From Solihabitans fulvus (lineage in GTDB: Bacteria; Actinomycetota; Actinomycetes; Mycobacteriales; Pseudonocardiaceae): 64,000 nucleotides of DNA. Both the position numbers and the translations under genes were made by a program. Location: NCBI RefSeq assembly GCF_008386585.1, contig NZ_VUOB01000002.1, positions 1-64,000 of the forward strand, written 5' to 3'. The notes under the pieces were generated by a model. That model ran no database searches. It worked only from the letters and a program-made list of their open reading frames with translations, and was not told the origin of the DNA. Positions 52,570 to 60,929 of this stretch are shown piece after piece (position 1 is the first letter of the stretch; every line of letters begins with the position of its first letter).

Positions 52570-52979
52570 ACCTGGGTGTCCTCTCCACCGGTCAGCGCGT
52601 CATCGCCGATCCCGAACGGGATCCCGATGGCCGCGACTGCACTCGTCGACGGTGTGACGTCGTAGCCGCCGGACCAGTTCAGCGCTGCGGCCACGTCCTC
52701 GTCGGTGCGCTGGTAGCCCTCGGCGACCGTCTTGGTGACGTTCTCCGCGAACGCGATGGCCTGCTTCACCTGCCCGAGCAGTCCGTGCATCTCCTCGATC
52801 GCCGCGCGATTGCTCTCGCTGAGCGACGTCGCCTCGCCGAAGTCGCCGAGCAGCACCGGTTGGCCTGCCGACTCGGTGAGCTGGTCCATCGGTTTGAGCA
52901 TCCCGTCGAGCTGGGTCTCCAGCTCGCGGGCGAAGTCGGTCAGCGACTTGAGGTGAACGAAGTAGGACGTGTCGGGCAT
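52566..52979 (-). CDS. PE-like helical partner protein
   Basis: A 137-aa protein, predicted mostly helical (residues 5-100) with a short Gly-rich tail. No WXG motif: the turn region reads QPVLLGDFGEATSL. Its stop overlaps the start of the PPE-like gene, the usual arrangement for PE/PPE-type heterodimers. GAGAGG lies 8 bases before the ATG. Identification rests on context and helix pattern. Confidence 0.7.
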   Translation of the reverse strand: MPDTSYFVHLKSLTDFARELETQLDGMLKPMDQLTESAGQPVLLGDFGEATSLSESNRAAIEEMHGLLGQVKQAIAFAENVTKTVAEGYQRTDEDVAAALNWSGGYDVTPSTSAVAAIGIPFGIGDDALTGGEDTQV

Positions 52980-53013
52980 CGCGTGGACCTCTCAGGCGCG
53001 TCGCCTGCCGGAA

Positions 53014-53049
53014 GCCGCTGGTGGACGCAGGGGGAGCGCCACCAGCGGC
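53014..53049 (-). terminator. Hairpin between the esx pair and the PE/PPE-like pair
   Basis: Perfect 11-bp stem GCCGCTGGTGG with its complement (53014-53024, 53039-53049) 9 bases after the esx gene stop. It may limit read-through so that the small esx proteins are made in excess. Confidence 0.7.
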
Positions 53050-53057
53050 GGGCCGGA

Positions 53058-53360
53058 TCAGGCGAAGTAGCTGGTGTTCCGGTTCTCCAGCGCCTGCTGG
53101 AGGTCGTGCGCCTCGTGCACCTTGCCGGAGAACTGCGCGATGATGTTCACGATGTCCGCGGTCGCGGCGCGCAGCCGGGTCTCCGCGGCCTGCGCGGCCG
53201 TGCCGGCCGCGCTGCCCGAGGCGTACCAGGTGTCCTTGATGGGCTGCAGGTTCTGGTGCAGCTGCTCGAGGTAGTCGTTGAGCGCCTTGGCCTTCGCGGC
53301 CAGCGACTCACCGCTCACCTGAAGCGCGCCGAATTCGACGTTGATCTGGTCGGCGATCAT
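53058..53360 (-). CDS. WXG100-family protein (EsxA-like)
   Basis: A 100-aa helical-hairpin protein, the standard WXG100 length. The turn reads TWYASGSA, so the classical W-x-G is widened to W-Y-A-S-G. Helix 1 (LQVSGESLAAKAKALNDYLEQ) and helix 2 (AAETRLRAATADIVNIIAQ) flank it, and the tail ends RNTSYFA. WXG100 proteins are exported as dimers by EccC. It lies 29 bases after the second esx gene in the same direction. Confidence 0.85.
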   Translation of the reverse strand: MIADQINVEFGALQVSGESLAAKAKALNDYLEQLHQNLQPIKDTWYASGSAAGTAAQAAETRLRAATADIVNIIAQFSGKVHEAHDLQQALENRNTSYFA

Positions 53361-53389
53361 GTGCCCGCCATCCTTTCCTGGTCGATTGG

Positions 53390-53740
53390 TCAGGTGTTGG
53401 TGAGCCGGCCGAAGACGCCGCCGCCGGCGTCGACGGTGTTGCCCAGGCTGGTCAGGCTCTGCGCGACGGTCGAGTCGCCGGTGCCGTAGTTGTGGAAGCT
53501 CTGGTTCACCAGGTTGGACATGGTGTCCAGCTCACGGCTCGCGATGGTCATCTTGTCCTGGAGCTGGGTGTGCAGCTGCCAGAACGCCGTCGCCTGGTCG
53601 CCCGCGTACCGGCTCAGCGTCGAGACCAGTTCGCTCTCCAGATCCGACATGGTCTTCTTGGCGTTCGCCGAGCACTCCTCGAAACCCTGCACCGCGCGCG
53701 TCATGGCTGCGGAATCGCTCTTGTAGCCAGGATTGTTCAC
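53390..53740 (-). CDS. WXG100-like protein (EsxB-like) with a Y-A-G turn
   Basis: A 116-aa helical-hairpin protein. The turn reads SRYAGDQATAF; Tyr takes the place of the conserved Trp. Helix 1 (AAMTRAVQGFEECSANAKKTMSDLESEL region) and helix 2 (LHTQLQDKMTIASRELDTMSN) are clear. The end is a flexible Gly-rich tail. The GTG at 53740 has AGGAGG 7 bases upstream; the longer open frame is rejected. With the next gene it should form the exported heterodimer. Confidence 0.82.
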   Translation of the reverse strand: MNNPGYKSDSAAMTRAVQGFEECSANAKKTMSDLESELVSTLSRYAGDQATAFWQLHTQLQDKMTIASRELDTMSNLVNQSFHNYGTGDSTVAQSLTSLGNTVDAGGGVFGRLTNT

Positions 53741-53915
53741 GCGGCACCTCCTCTCACTAGCCGGGGATGTCGCCGGAGCGCCTTCTCCGGCTTTCGCGAG
53801 GCAAACACTAGGAAAGCCCCGCCCACGAGCAAACGGCACAAGTGCCGGTCGAACTGACGGCACTATTACCCACAGGGGCCGGCGCCGGTTGCCGACGCGG
53901 CCGCCTGCGGGGTCC

Positions 53916-56900
53916 TCACGAGGCCGGTGGAGTCCACGCGACCTGCACCAACGCGGTGCCGCTGCGGCGGCGCACCAGCTGCCCCCGGCCCGGCGGCTGC
54001 GGGCCCGGCTTCACGTCGCCGATCAGCGGACCTTCCTCCTTCGCCCCCGACATCACCAGGCCGGGCGAGCCGAGCTCCCGCACGCGCTGCATGACGGGCT
54101 CGAACAGGGCCCGCGACGCGCCGCCGCTGCCCCGCACGATCACCAGGTGCAGGCCGATGTCGCGGGCCTGCGGCAGGAACTCGTGCAGCGGCGACAGGGG
54201 ATTGCGCCCGGTGGTCGCCACCAGCTCGTAGTCGTCCACCAACAGGAACAGCTCGGGACCCGACCACCAGCTTCGGTTGCGCAGCTCCTCGGCGGTGACG
54301 TCGGGGCCGGGCAGCCGCGTCTGCATCGCCCTCGCGACCTCCGCGACCAGCCCGTTGAGCACCGGCTCCGCGCCCGCGTAGCCGAGCAGGTGGTCGCCGG
54401 TGACCGCGTCGAGCAGGCCGCGCCGGTAGTCCACGACGATGATCGCGGCCTCCTTGGCGGTGTAGCGGGCCATGATGCCGGCGGCGATGGTGCGCAGCAG
54501 CCCGGTCCGGCCGGACTCCACGTCGCCGAACGCGAGGAAGTGCGGGTCGGCACCGAAGTCGAGGTAGACGGGCTTGAGATCGGCCTCGGCGAGCCCGAGC
54601 GGGATCTTCCTGCCCGGCACCTCCGCCACCCCTGGCAACGCCGTCAGGGACACCTCACGGGGCAGGAGCCGCACCTGTGACGCGGGCTTCCCCGGCCACG
54701 CCTTGGTGATCCTGGCGACCAGGTCGGTCGCGCCGGCCGCCGCCGTCGCGCCGCGCTGGTCGCCGTCGACCCGCGCCAGCGCGGTGAGGAAGTGCAGCTT
54801 GTCTCCGGTGAGCCCCCGGCCCGGCGCGCCCGCCGGCACGTTCAGCGCGGCGCGCCGGTCGATCGCGGAGTCCGCCGGGTCGCCGAGCCGCAGCTCGAAC
54901 CGGGTGCCGATGCTGTCCCGCAGCTGCGCCCGCGCGGCCATCCAGGTGCTCGCCGAGACCACCACGTGGATGCCGAAGCCGAGGCCGCGCGCGGCCAGCT
55001 TCGTGATCGCCTCCTCCAACGCCTCGTACTCCTGGCGCAGCGTCGTCCAGTCGTCCACCACCAGGAAGACGTCGCCGAACTCGCGCCCGTCCGCGCCGCT
55101 CTCGGCGAACTCCGCGCGCCGCTGCCTGAACGTGGCGATGGAGTCGATCCCGTTGGCGGCGAAGAACTGTTCCCGCTCAAGGAGCAACGTGACGACCTCG
55201 GCGACCACGCGCCGGCACCGTTGCGCGTCCCGCCGGTTGGCGTACCCGCTGACGTGCGGCAGGCCGGCGATCGGCCCGAGCGCGCCGCCGCCCATGTCCA
55301 GCACGAAGAACTGCGCCTCGGCCGGCGTGTGGGTCAGCGCGAGCACGCCGATCAGGCTGCGCAGCAACGTGCTCTTGCCGCTCTGCGGCGCGCCGACCAC
55401 GATGGCGTGCCCGGCGGCGCCGGACAGGTCGGCCCACAGCAGGTCGCGGCGCTGCTCGAACGGCTTGTCCACGATGGCGACGGGCACCACGAGGCGTCCG
55501 TTGCCGCCCCAGCCGAGCGGGCACAGGCCGCGCTCGGGATCGACGCCGAGCGGCGGCAGCAGCTGGTCCAGCGTCGGCGGCTCGTCCAGCGGCGGCAGCC
55601 AGATCTGGTGCGCGGCCGGCCCCCGGCCCGTCAGCCGGGACACCATCGCGCCCATGATCGTCTCGGTCGCGCCGCCCTGCTCGACGGCCGCGGTCCTGGC
55701 GGGCGCGACCTCGCGCGGCGGCGGGAGCCGCAGCGGGGCCAACGTGAACGGCACGACGGCCCGCTGCTGCGCCGGGCCCGCGATGACCTGCCCCCTCGGC
55801 GGCAGGTCGCCGGAGACGTAGGCGGCCTTGAGCCGGATCAGCGTCTCGGTGTCCACCTTCAGGTAGGCCGAGCCGGGCACCGGCGGCAGCTGGTAGGCGT
55901 CGGGCACGCCGAGCACCGACCGGCTCTCCGCCGCGGAGAACGTGCGCAGCCCGACCCGGTAGGACAGGTGCGAGTCCAGCCCGCGCAGCCTGCCCTCGTC
56001 CAACCGCTGCGAGGCAAGCAGCAGGTGGATGCCGAGGCTGCGGCCGAGCCTGCCGATCATCACGAACAGGTCGATGAAGTCGGGACGGCTGGACAGCAGC
56101 TCGCTGAACTCGTCGATGATCACCAGCAGCGACGGCAGCGGCGCGAGGTCCGCGCCGTCCGCCCTGGCCTTCTCGTAGTCCCGCACGGACGCGTGGTTTC
56201 CGGCCGCGCGCAACAACTCCTGCCGGCGCACCAGCTCGCCCTTGATCGCGTCGGCCATGCGGTCGACCAGCGCAAGGTCCTCGGACAGGTTGGTGATCAC
56301 CGCGCAGGTGTGCGGCAGCTCCGTCATGCCGGCGAACGTCGCGCCGCCCTTGAAGTCGATCAGCGCCAGGTTCAGCGACTCCGAGGAGTGCGTCACGGCC
56401 AGGCCCGTCACCAACGTGCGCAGCAGCTCGCTCTTGCCGGAGCCGGTCGCGCCGATGACCAGCCCGTGCGGCCCCATGCCGCCCTCGGCGGACTCCTTCA
56501 GGTCGAGGTCGACGGGCCTGCCGTCCGGGTCGACGCCGATCGGCAGCCGCAGCCGCTCCCGTGCGCTGCGCGGCCGCCAGGTGATGTCGGTGTCCAGGTC
56601 GCGCGGGTCGCCGATGCCGAGCAGGCCGGGCAGGCCGAGGTTCGAGGCCATCGGCGTCTCGGTCACCACCGGCGCGCCCCGGTCGAACGGCGCGAGCCGA
56701 CGCGCCAACGCCTCGGCCGACGCAGGGTCGAACTGGTCGGGGCGACCGAGGAACGCGATGCCCTGCTCGCCTTCCTCGCCGACCAGCATGCCCATCCGGT
56801 CGCCGCCGAGGTGCAGGCACAGCGTGCTCTGGTCCGGCAGGCGGGTCGGCGTCTCGCTCGTCACGTCGAGCACGGTCACGCCGTGCCGGCCGCCCTCGGG

Positions 56901-57896
56901 GGCCAGCGTGACATCGTCGAAGGTCCGGCCGCCGTCGACCACGACGACGATGTGCTGGTAGTCGAAGCCCATGCCGCCCGCCCTGGTGAACGGCGGCCGG
57001 TCGCCGAGGTCGGCGCCGAGCAGCGCCGCCAGCGTCGCGAGGTTGTCGGCGACCAGCCTGGTCGGCCCCGTCGCGTCGGTCGCCCCGGAGCACTGGGCGT
57101 GCGGCAGCCACTTCGCCCAGTCCCAGTCGGCCTGCCGGTCCGCCGCGACGCACAGCGCGATCCGCAGGTCGCTCGGCGCGTGGAACGCGGCCAGCTGGCC
57201 GAGCAGCGCCCTGGCCAGGCCGAGCATGCCGGCCCGCTCGCCGGTGACTCCTATGTAGGCGAAGGACCGCAGGGACACCGCCACCGGCAGGTCCGACACC
57301 GTCGAGTAGGTGCGGATGAAGTGCCGCAACGACGTCGAGCAGACCGGGTCGAGATCCTCCAGCGGCACGGTCTGCGGCGCGCGCAGCGGGGTCGCCAACC
57401 GCTGCGGGCCAGCGCCGATCCGCACCCTGCCGAAGTCGGGGTCCGAGCGCCGCCGCTCCCACAGCCTGCCCCGGTCCACGAACGCCCACAGGTCGGCCGG
57501 GTCGGGCTGCGCCGCGAGCAGCGTCGCGCGTTGCAGGTCGGCGACCTCGTGCACCTGTTGGCGCAGCCCGCCGAGGTACCGCTGGTAGTCCCGGCGCTCG
57601 TCGTTGATCTGCGCCTTCTTCGCCGCGCCGCCGCGCGCCAGCGACATGATGATCATGCCGGCCATCGAGGTCACGAACAGCGCGCCGAACACGTAGGTCA
57701 TGGCGCCGCCGCCGCGTCCGATGTAGACGAACGACATCGCGCCCATGCCGAGCATCATCGGCATGAACAGCATGAGCTGCATCGCGCCCTGGTTGGATCC
57801 CTTCGGCAGCATGGGAGGCGCCTGCAACAGGATCTCGCCGGTCGGGTGTTCCGGCACCGGTGTGCGTCGGTCCCTGCTCCGCGAAGCCGTGGTCAT
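53916..57896 (-). CDS. eccC: EccC, FtsK/SpoIIIE-type ATPase of type VII secretion
   Basis: A 1326-aa fused EccCa-EccCb. Two membrane helices near residues 40-90 (LMLFMPMMLGMGAMSFVYIG, YVFGALFVTSMAGMIIMSL) precede a DUF domain and three ATPase modules. Module 1 has GATGSGKSEL (about residue 485), IDFKGGATF and VIIDEFSELL. Module 2 has GAPQSGKSTL (about 838) and LVVDDW. Module 3 has a degenerate P-loop, GDVESGRTGL (Lys to Arg, about 1128), with LLVDDYEL. EccC recognises WXG100 C-termini and powers export. The ATG at 57896 follows GAGAGG at a long spacing; a TTG at 57938 is possible. Confidence 0.96.
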   Translation of the reverse strand: MTTASRSRDRRTPVPEHPTGEILLQAPPMLPKGSNQGAMQLMLFMPMMLGMGAMSFVYIGRGGGAMTYVFGALFVTSMAGMIIMSLARGGAAKKAQINDERRDYQRYLGGLRQQVHEVADLQRATLLAAQPDPADLWAFVDRGRLWERRRSDPDFGRVRIGAGPQRLATPLRAPQTVPLEDLDPVCSTSLRHFIRTYSTVSDLPVAVSLRSFAYIGVTGERAGMLGLARALLGQLAAFHAPSDLRIALCVAADRQADWDWAKWLPHAQCSGATDATGPTRLVADNLATLAALLGADLGDRPPFTRAGGMGFDYQHIVVVVDGGRTFDDVTLAPEGGRHGVTVLDVTSETPTRLPDQSTLCLHLGGDRMGMLVGEEGEQGIAFLGRPDQFDPASAEALARRLAPFDRGAPVVTETPMASNLGLPGLLGIGDPRDLDTDITWRPRSARERLRLPIGVDPDGRPVDLDLKESAEGGMGPHGLVIGATGSGKSELLRTLVTGLAVTHSSESLNLALIDFKGGATFAGMTELPHTCAVITNLSEDLALVDRMADAIKGELVRRQELLRAAGNHASVRDYEKARADGADLAPLPSLLVIIDEFSELLSSRPDFIDLFVMIGRLGRSLGIHLLLASQRLDEGRLRGLDSHLSYRVGLRTFSAAESRSVLGVPDAYQLPPVPGSAYLKVDTETLIRLKAAYVSGDLPPRGQVIAGPAQQRAVVPFTLAPLRLPPPREVAPARTAAVEQGGATETIMGAMVSRLTGRGPAAHQIWLPPLDEPPTLDQLLPPLGVDPERGLCPLGWGGNGRLVVPVAIVDKPFEQRRDLLWADLSGAAGHAIVVGAPQSGKSTLLRSLIGVLALTHTPAEAQFFVLDMGGGALGPIAGLPHVSGYANRRDAQRCRRVVAEVVTLLLEREQFFAANGIDSIATFRQRRAEFAESGADGREFGDVFLVVDDWTTLRQEYEALEEAITKLAARGLGFGIHVVVSASTWMAARAQLRDSIGTRFELRLGDPADSAIDRRAALNVPAGAPGRGLTGDKLHFLTALARVDGDQRGATAAAGATDLVARITKAWPGKPASQVRLLPREVSLTALPGVAEVPGRKIPLGLAEADLKPVYLDFGADPHFLAFGDVESGRTGLLRTIAAGIMARYTAKEAAIIVVDYRRGLLDAVTGDHLLGYAGAEPVLNGLVAEVARAMQTRLPGPDVTAEELRNRSWWSGPELFLLVDDYELVATTGRNPLSPLHEFLPQARDIGLHLVIVRGSGGASRALFEPVMQRVRELGSPGLVMSGAKEEGPLIGDVKPGPQPPGRGQLVRRRSGTALVQVAWTPPAS

Positions 57897-58107
57897 CGGG
57901 CGGTCAGTCCTCTCGGCGTGGGCATTCCTCAGGGCCAATCCTGGTCACTTCGACCCGTGCCCTGGTGGGTATTTATGCCGTCCGTCGCGCTGTTGATGTC
58001 GACCTACGCTGACGCCCAGCACGCTGGTTTTCGATGATTCGCCGCTTGTGTCGGGATTTCCTCCCGCTCTCGGCCGGTCGTCGGCGACATGGGAAAGGAG
58101 CGGCGAG

Positions 58108-58893
58108 ATGAGCACGGGCCAGTACCAGGCGCGGCCTGAGGCGATGCGCTCGACGGTAGGCAATGTCGGCGGGATCATCATGCAGACGATCAACGTCGCG
58201 CTCGAGCTGGAGTCGATGCTCGTCTCCCCAAGCTCGTTCGGGATGTTCGGCAGCGCGGTCGCCTCGGCCAACACCGCCATGCAGGGGCAGCAGGTCGCGG
58301 CGCTCCAGTCGCTGCTGAAGCTGCTTCAGGAGGTCAACGACCTCGTCAAGCGCAGCGCGGACGACTACGAGGCCGCGGACCAGGCGGTGTCGGCGGGCTA
58401 CGGCGGCCACTCGACCGGCGGTTCGACGCCGTCGAGCATGTGGTCCTCGCCGACGGCGTCCCAGCTGGCGACCTACGCCCTCAACGACAGCGTCGGCGTC
58501 GGCGGCGAGCCGCACTCGGTCGGCAACGTCCTGGACTACATGGGCCGCGTCGGGCTCGGGGACCTCGGCACGAAGCCCATCACCGACGTGCAGTTCCACG
58601 ACGTCGACGGGTTCGCCAACTGGCTGGACGCGAGCCCGGACAACCAGGCGCGGGTCGGTGTCATCGGGGTCTACTCGGGCACCGTGCGCGACCTCGGCGA
58701 CGTGCCGGGCGGTGTGCACGGCGGCGACGTCGTCGTGGTCGACTCCCGCAACGTCGCCGACCCGAGCCAGCACGTCATCGGCATCGCGGGCACCGGCGGC
58801 CAGCTCTACAACCACGGCCCGATCTCACCCGACTTCGGCGGCCTCGCGAACGTCCGTATCTACCGGCCGATGTCCGCCCCGGTGTGGGTCTGA
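58108..58893 (+). CDS. ESX-type helical protein with C-terminal CHAP/NlpC-like domain lacking Cys
   Basis: A 261-aa protein. Residues 1-100 are WXG100-like helices (EAMRSTVGNVGGIIMQTINV; ALQSLLKLLQEVNDLVKRSADDYEAADQ). Residues about 115-261 form a beta-rich domain with GGDVVVVDSRNV and HVIGIAGTGGQLYNHG, a layout reminiscent of CHAP/NlpC peptidases where the His is catalytic. The whole protein contains no cysteine, so a classical Cys peptidase mechanism is excluded. The ATG has AAAGGAG 8 bases upstream. It is divergent from eccC and leads the plus-strand ESX operon. Probably a cargo protein with an unknown C-terminal activity. Confidence 0.72.
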   Translation: MSTGQYQARPEAMRSTVGNVGGIIMQTINVALELESMLVSPSSFGMFGSAVASANTAMQGQQVAALQSLLKLLQEVNDLVKRSADDYEAADQAVSAGYGGHSTGGSTPSSMWSSPTASQLATYALNDSVGVGGEPHSVGNVLDYMGRVGLGDLGTKPITDVQFHDVDGFANWLDASPDNQARVGVIGVYSGTVRDLGDVPGGVHGGDVVVVDSRNVADPSQHVIGIAGTGGQLYNHGPISPDFGGLANVRIYRPMSAPVWV

Positions 58894-58919
58894 GAGCCGA
58901 CTCCCGAGAGGTGAGCTCC

Positions 58920-60050
58920 GTGTCTTACTTCCCCAACTCCGGCGCGATGGACGCGACCGCCGCCGGCGGCCCGATCACGTTCCTGCCGCAGATCGTCACC
59001 GGTTCGCCGGAGCAGATCGCCTCGCACGTGGCGCAGCTGCTGCGCAAGGCGACGCACTTCATGTCGCTGCTCGACGAGTTCGGCAAGGCGTCCGACCAGC
59101 TCGGCAAGGTCTGGTCGGGGCACGCGTCCGAGTCCGCGCTGAAGAAGATCTCCGACTCGCTCCAGTCCTTCGAGAAGATCATCAAGGTGCTACAGGACGG
59201 CGCCGAGCTGCTCGGTGTCGCCGGCACGCTGGTCAAGACCGCGCAGGAGGCCTACCGGGCCGTGGTGTCCGCGGTGAACCCGACCGTGGCCTCGCTGATG
59301 TCGAACTGGTGGACCTACGGCGCCGCGGTCGCCCTGTCGACGGCGACGAGCGCGTCGCTGCGCGCCTTCATCACGGCGATCGGCGCGCTGCTGGAATCCC
59401 TCGGCGTCGCCAAGCTCGGGGCGCAGATCTCCTCGTTGGTCTCGATCATCGGCGAGATCGAGAAGCTGTTCGGCGGGCACTCCTCGTCCTCGCCGAGCGG
59501 GGGCGGTTCGGTGCCGACCGTCGGCTCCGTCGGGTCGACTCCGATCAGCGGGCCGCAGGCGCCGCCCCCGGTGGCGAGCTCGATCGGCCAGCAGGTCGGC
59601 CAGGGACAGCAGCCCTACACCCCGCCACCTTTCACCCAGTACACCCCGCCCGCGCTGTCCGGCGGTCAGGGCGGCGGCTGGCCGGGTGGGCAGGGCGGCA
59701 GCTGGCCTGGACTGCCGACCGGCGGTCAGAACGGCAGTTGGCCGGGTCTGCCCGGCGCGGGCGGTCTCGCGTCCGGCGCCAACTCGGGCGACGGCTGGAT
59801 CGCCGTCGATCCGGCGCAGGCGGCGACCCCCGCGCAGCCGTCCACTCCGGCCGGGCACGGCGCGCCGACCGACGCCGCAGGCGGCGTCGGCCAAGAGGTG
59901 AAGGTGACCACGACCCACGACGGCGTCACCACCACGGTCGAGGTGCCGGCCGGTCGCGCAGCCGACATCGATCTCGGCTACACCGTGAACGGCGACCACT
60001 TCTCCGAGCACATCGACATCACCGCCGACGGTCGAGTGAAGGTGGACTGA
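58920..60050 (+). CDS. WXG-type secretion substrate with Gly/Pro/Trp-rich repeats
   Basis: A 376-aa protein. A helical N-terminal part with a canonical turn (KVWSGHASESAL) is followed by a hydrophobic helical segment (about 120-185, LMSNWWTYGAAVALSTATSAS). Then comes a low-complexity linker with GGSWPGLP-type repeats and a small C-terminal beta domain (EVKVTTTHDGVTTTVEVPAG). The GTG at 58920 has GAGAGG 8 bases upstream; GTG 58911 is in frame. It is in the same operon as its neighbours on both sides. Likely exported or pore-associated. Confidence 0.78.
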   Translation: MSYFPNSGAMDATAAGGPITFLPQIVTGSPEQIASHVAQLLRKATHFMSLLDEFGKASDQLGKVWSGHASESALKKISDSLQSFEKIIKVLQDGAELLGVAGTLVKTAQEAYRAVVSAVNPTVASLMSNWWTYGAAVALSTATSASLRAFITAIGALLESLGVAKLGAQISSLVSIIGEIEKLFGGHSSSSPSGGGSVPTVGSVGSTPISGPQAPPPVASSIGQQVGQGQQPYTPPPFTQYTPPALSGGQGGGWPGGQGGSWPGLPTGGQNGSWPGLPGAGGLASGANSGDGWIAVDPAQAATPAQPSTPAGHGAPTDAAGGVGQEVKVTTTHDGVTTTVEVPAGRAADIDLGYTVNGDHFSEHIDITADGRVKVD

Positions 60051-60051
60051 C

Positions 60052-60609
60052 ATGAGTTCCGGTGTTGTGGACATCTCCGGCGTGATCCAGTCGATCCTGT
60101 CCTCCTACCAGCGCGTGCTCACCGAGTACCAACGCCAGGTGACCGGCGATCCCGGCGCGTTGACCTCGGCGGCGCAGCAGCACACCGAGCAGGCCGGCAC
60201 GGTCGGCGCGGTCGCCGGAGACGCGACCTCGCGGGCGCAGCAGCTGGCGACGGACTGGCACGGCGACGCCTACACCGCGTTCCGCACCGCGACGACCCAG
60301 CTGTCCACGGACCTGCACGCGGTGGAAGCATTGCTGCGCAAGGAGTCCGAGCGGCTTCAGGGCGCGGCGAACGCGCTGACCACCGCCCAGGCCGGCGCGG
60401 CGCGGGTGATCGAGTGGTTCCAGCAGTACGCTTCGATCCTCGTCGACGAGGCGCGCACGGCCGCGAGCGGTGCCGTCAACGCTTTCTTCGACGCGGCAAC
60501 GCAACTGGGCGAGTCGGCGATCAACGCGGCGCGGGCCGTCGCGGACCAGCTTGGCGGCTCCCTGAGCGCGTTGTTCGGTGCCTCAACGGTTCTGGAAGGA
60601 GCGCGATGA
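60052..60609 (+). CDS. WXG100-type helical protein
   Basis: A 185-aa protein with the canonical turn TDWHGDAYTAF between two long helices (about 10-65 and 72-115), then a third helical stretch (about 120-180) rich in Ala. It is longer than a classical WXG100. The ATG follows the previous stop after one base, and the stop overlaps the YbaB-like start (ATGA). A probable secreted partner of the 376-aa protein. Confidence 0.82.
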   Translation: MSSGVVDISGVIQSILSSYQRVLTEYQRQVTGDPGALTSAAQQHTEQAGTVGAVAGDATSRAQQLATDWHGDAYTAFRTATTQLSTDLHAVEALLRKESERLQGAANALTTAQAGAARVIEWFQQYASILVDEARTAASGAVNAFFDAATQLGESAINAARAVADQLGGSLSALFGASTVLEGAR

Positions 60610-60929
60610 GCGCTGACATCAATGCCGACGTGACCGGGCTGCTCGAGCAGGTTCGCCGGCAGGAGGAACAGGTCAGGCGGATCCAGCGCAGCGTCGAGAC
60701 CGCCGAGGTGAAGGGCGCGTCGAGGGGCAACGAGGTCACCGTGACGCTGCGCGGCACCGGGCGGTTCACCGAGATCTCCATCGACCCGGAGGCCATTCGG
60801 CGCTACGACGCCCGCAACCTCGGCGAGATCGTGCTGGAAGCGGTGAACGACGGCCTACAGAAGCTCGCCGCCGTCAGCAGCGCGCGCTTCGCCCCCGTCA
60901 TCGAAGCTGCATCGAAGGGTTTTGAGTGA
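60606..60929 (+). CDS. YbaB/EbfC-family protein (EspL-like)
   Basis: A 107-aa protein: an N-terminal coiled helix (LLEQVRRQEEQVRRIQRSVETAEV) and a YbaB-type beta core (NEVTVTLRGTGRFTEISIDPEAI, then LGEIVLEAVNDGLQKLAA). The family binds DNA as dimers, and ESX loci carry a YbaB-like gene (EspL in ESX-1) thought to work with secretion chaperones. It overlaps its neighbours by 4 bases on both sides, so it is made in step with eccD. Confidence 0.85.
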   Translation: MSADINADVTGLLEQVRRQEEQVRRIQRSVETAEVKGASRGNEVTVTLRGTGRFTEISIDPEAIRRYDARNLGEIVLEAVNDGLQKLAAVSSARFAPVIEAASKGFE

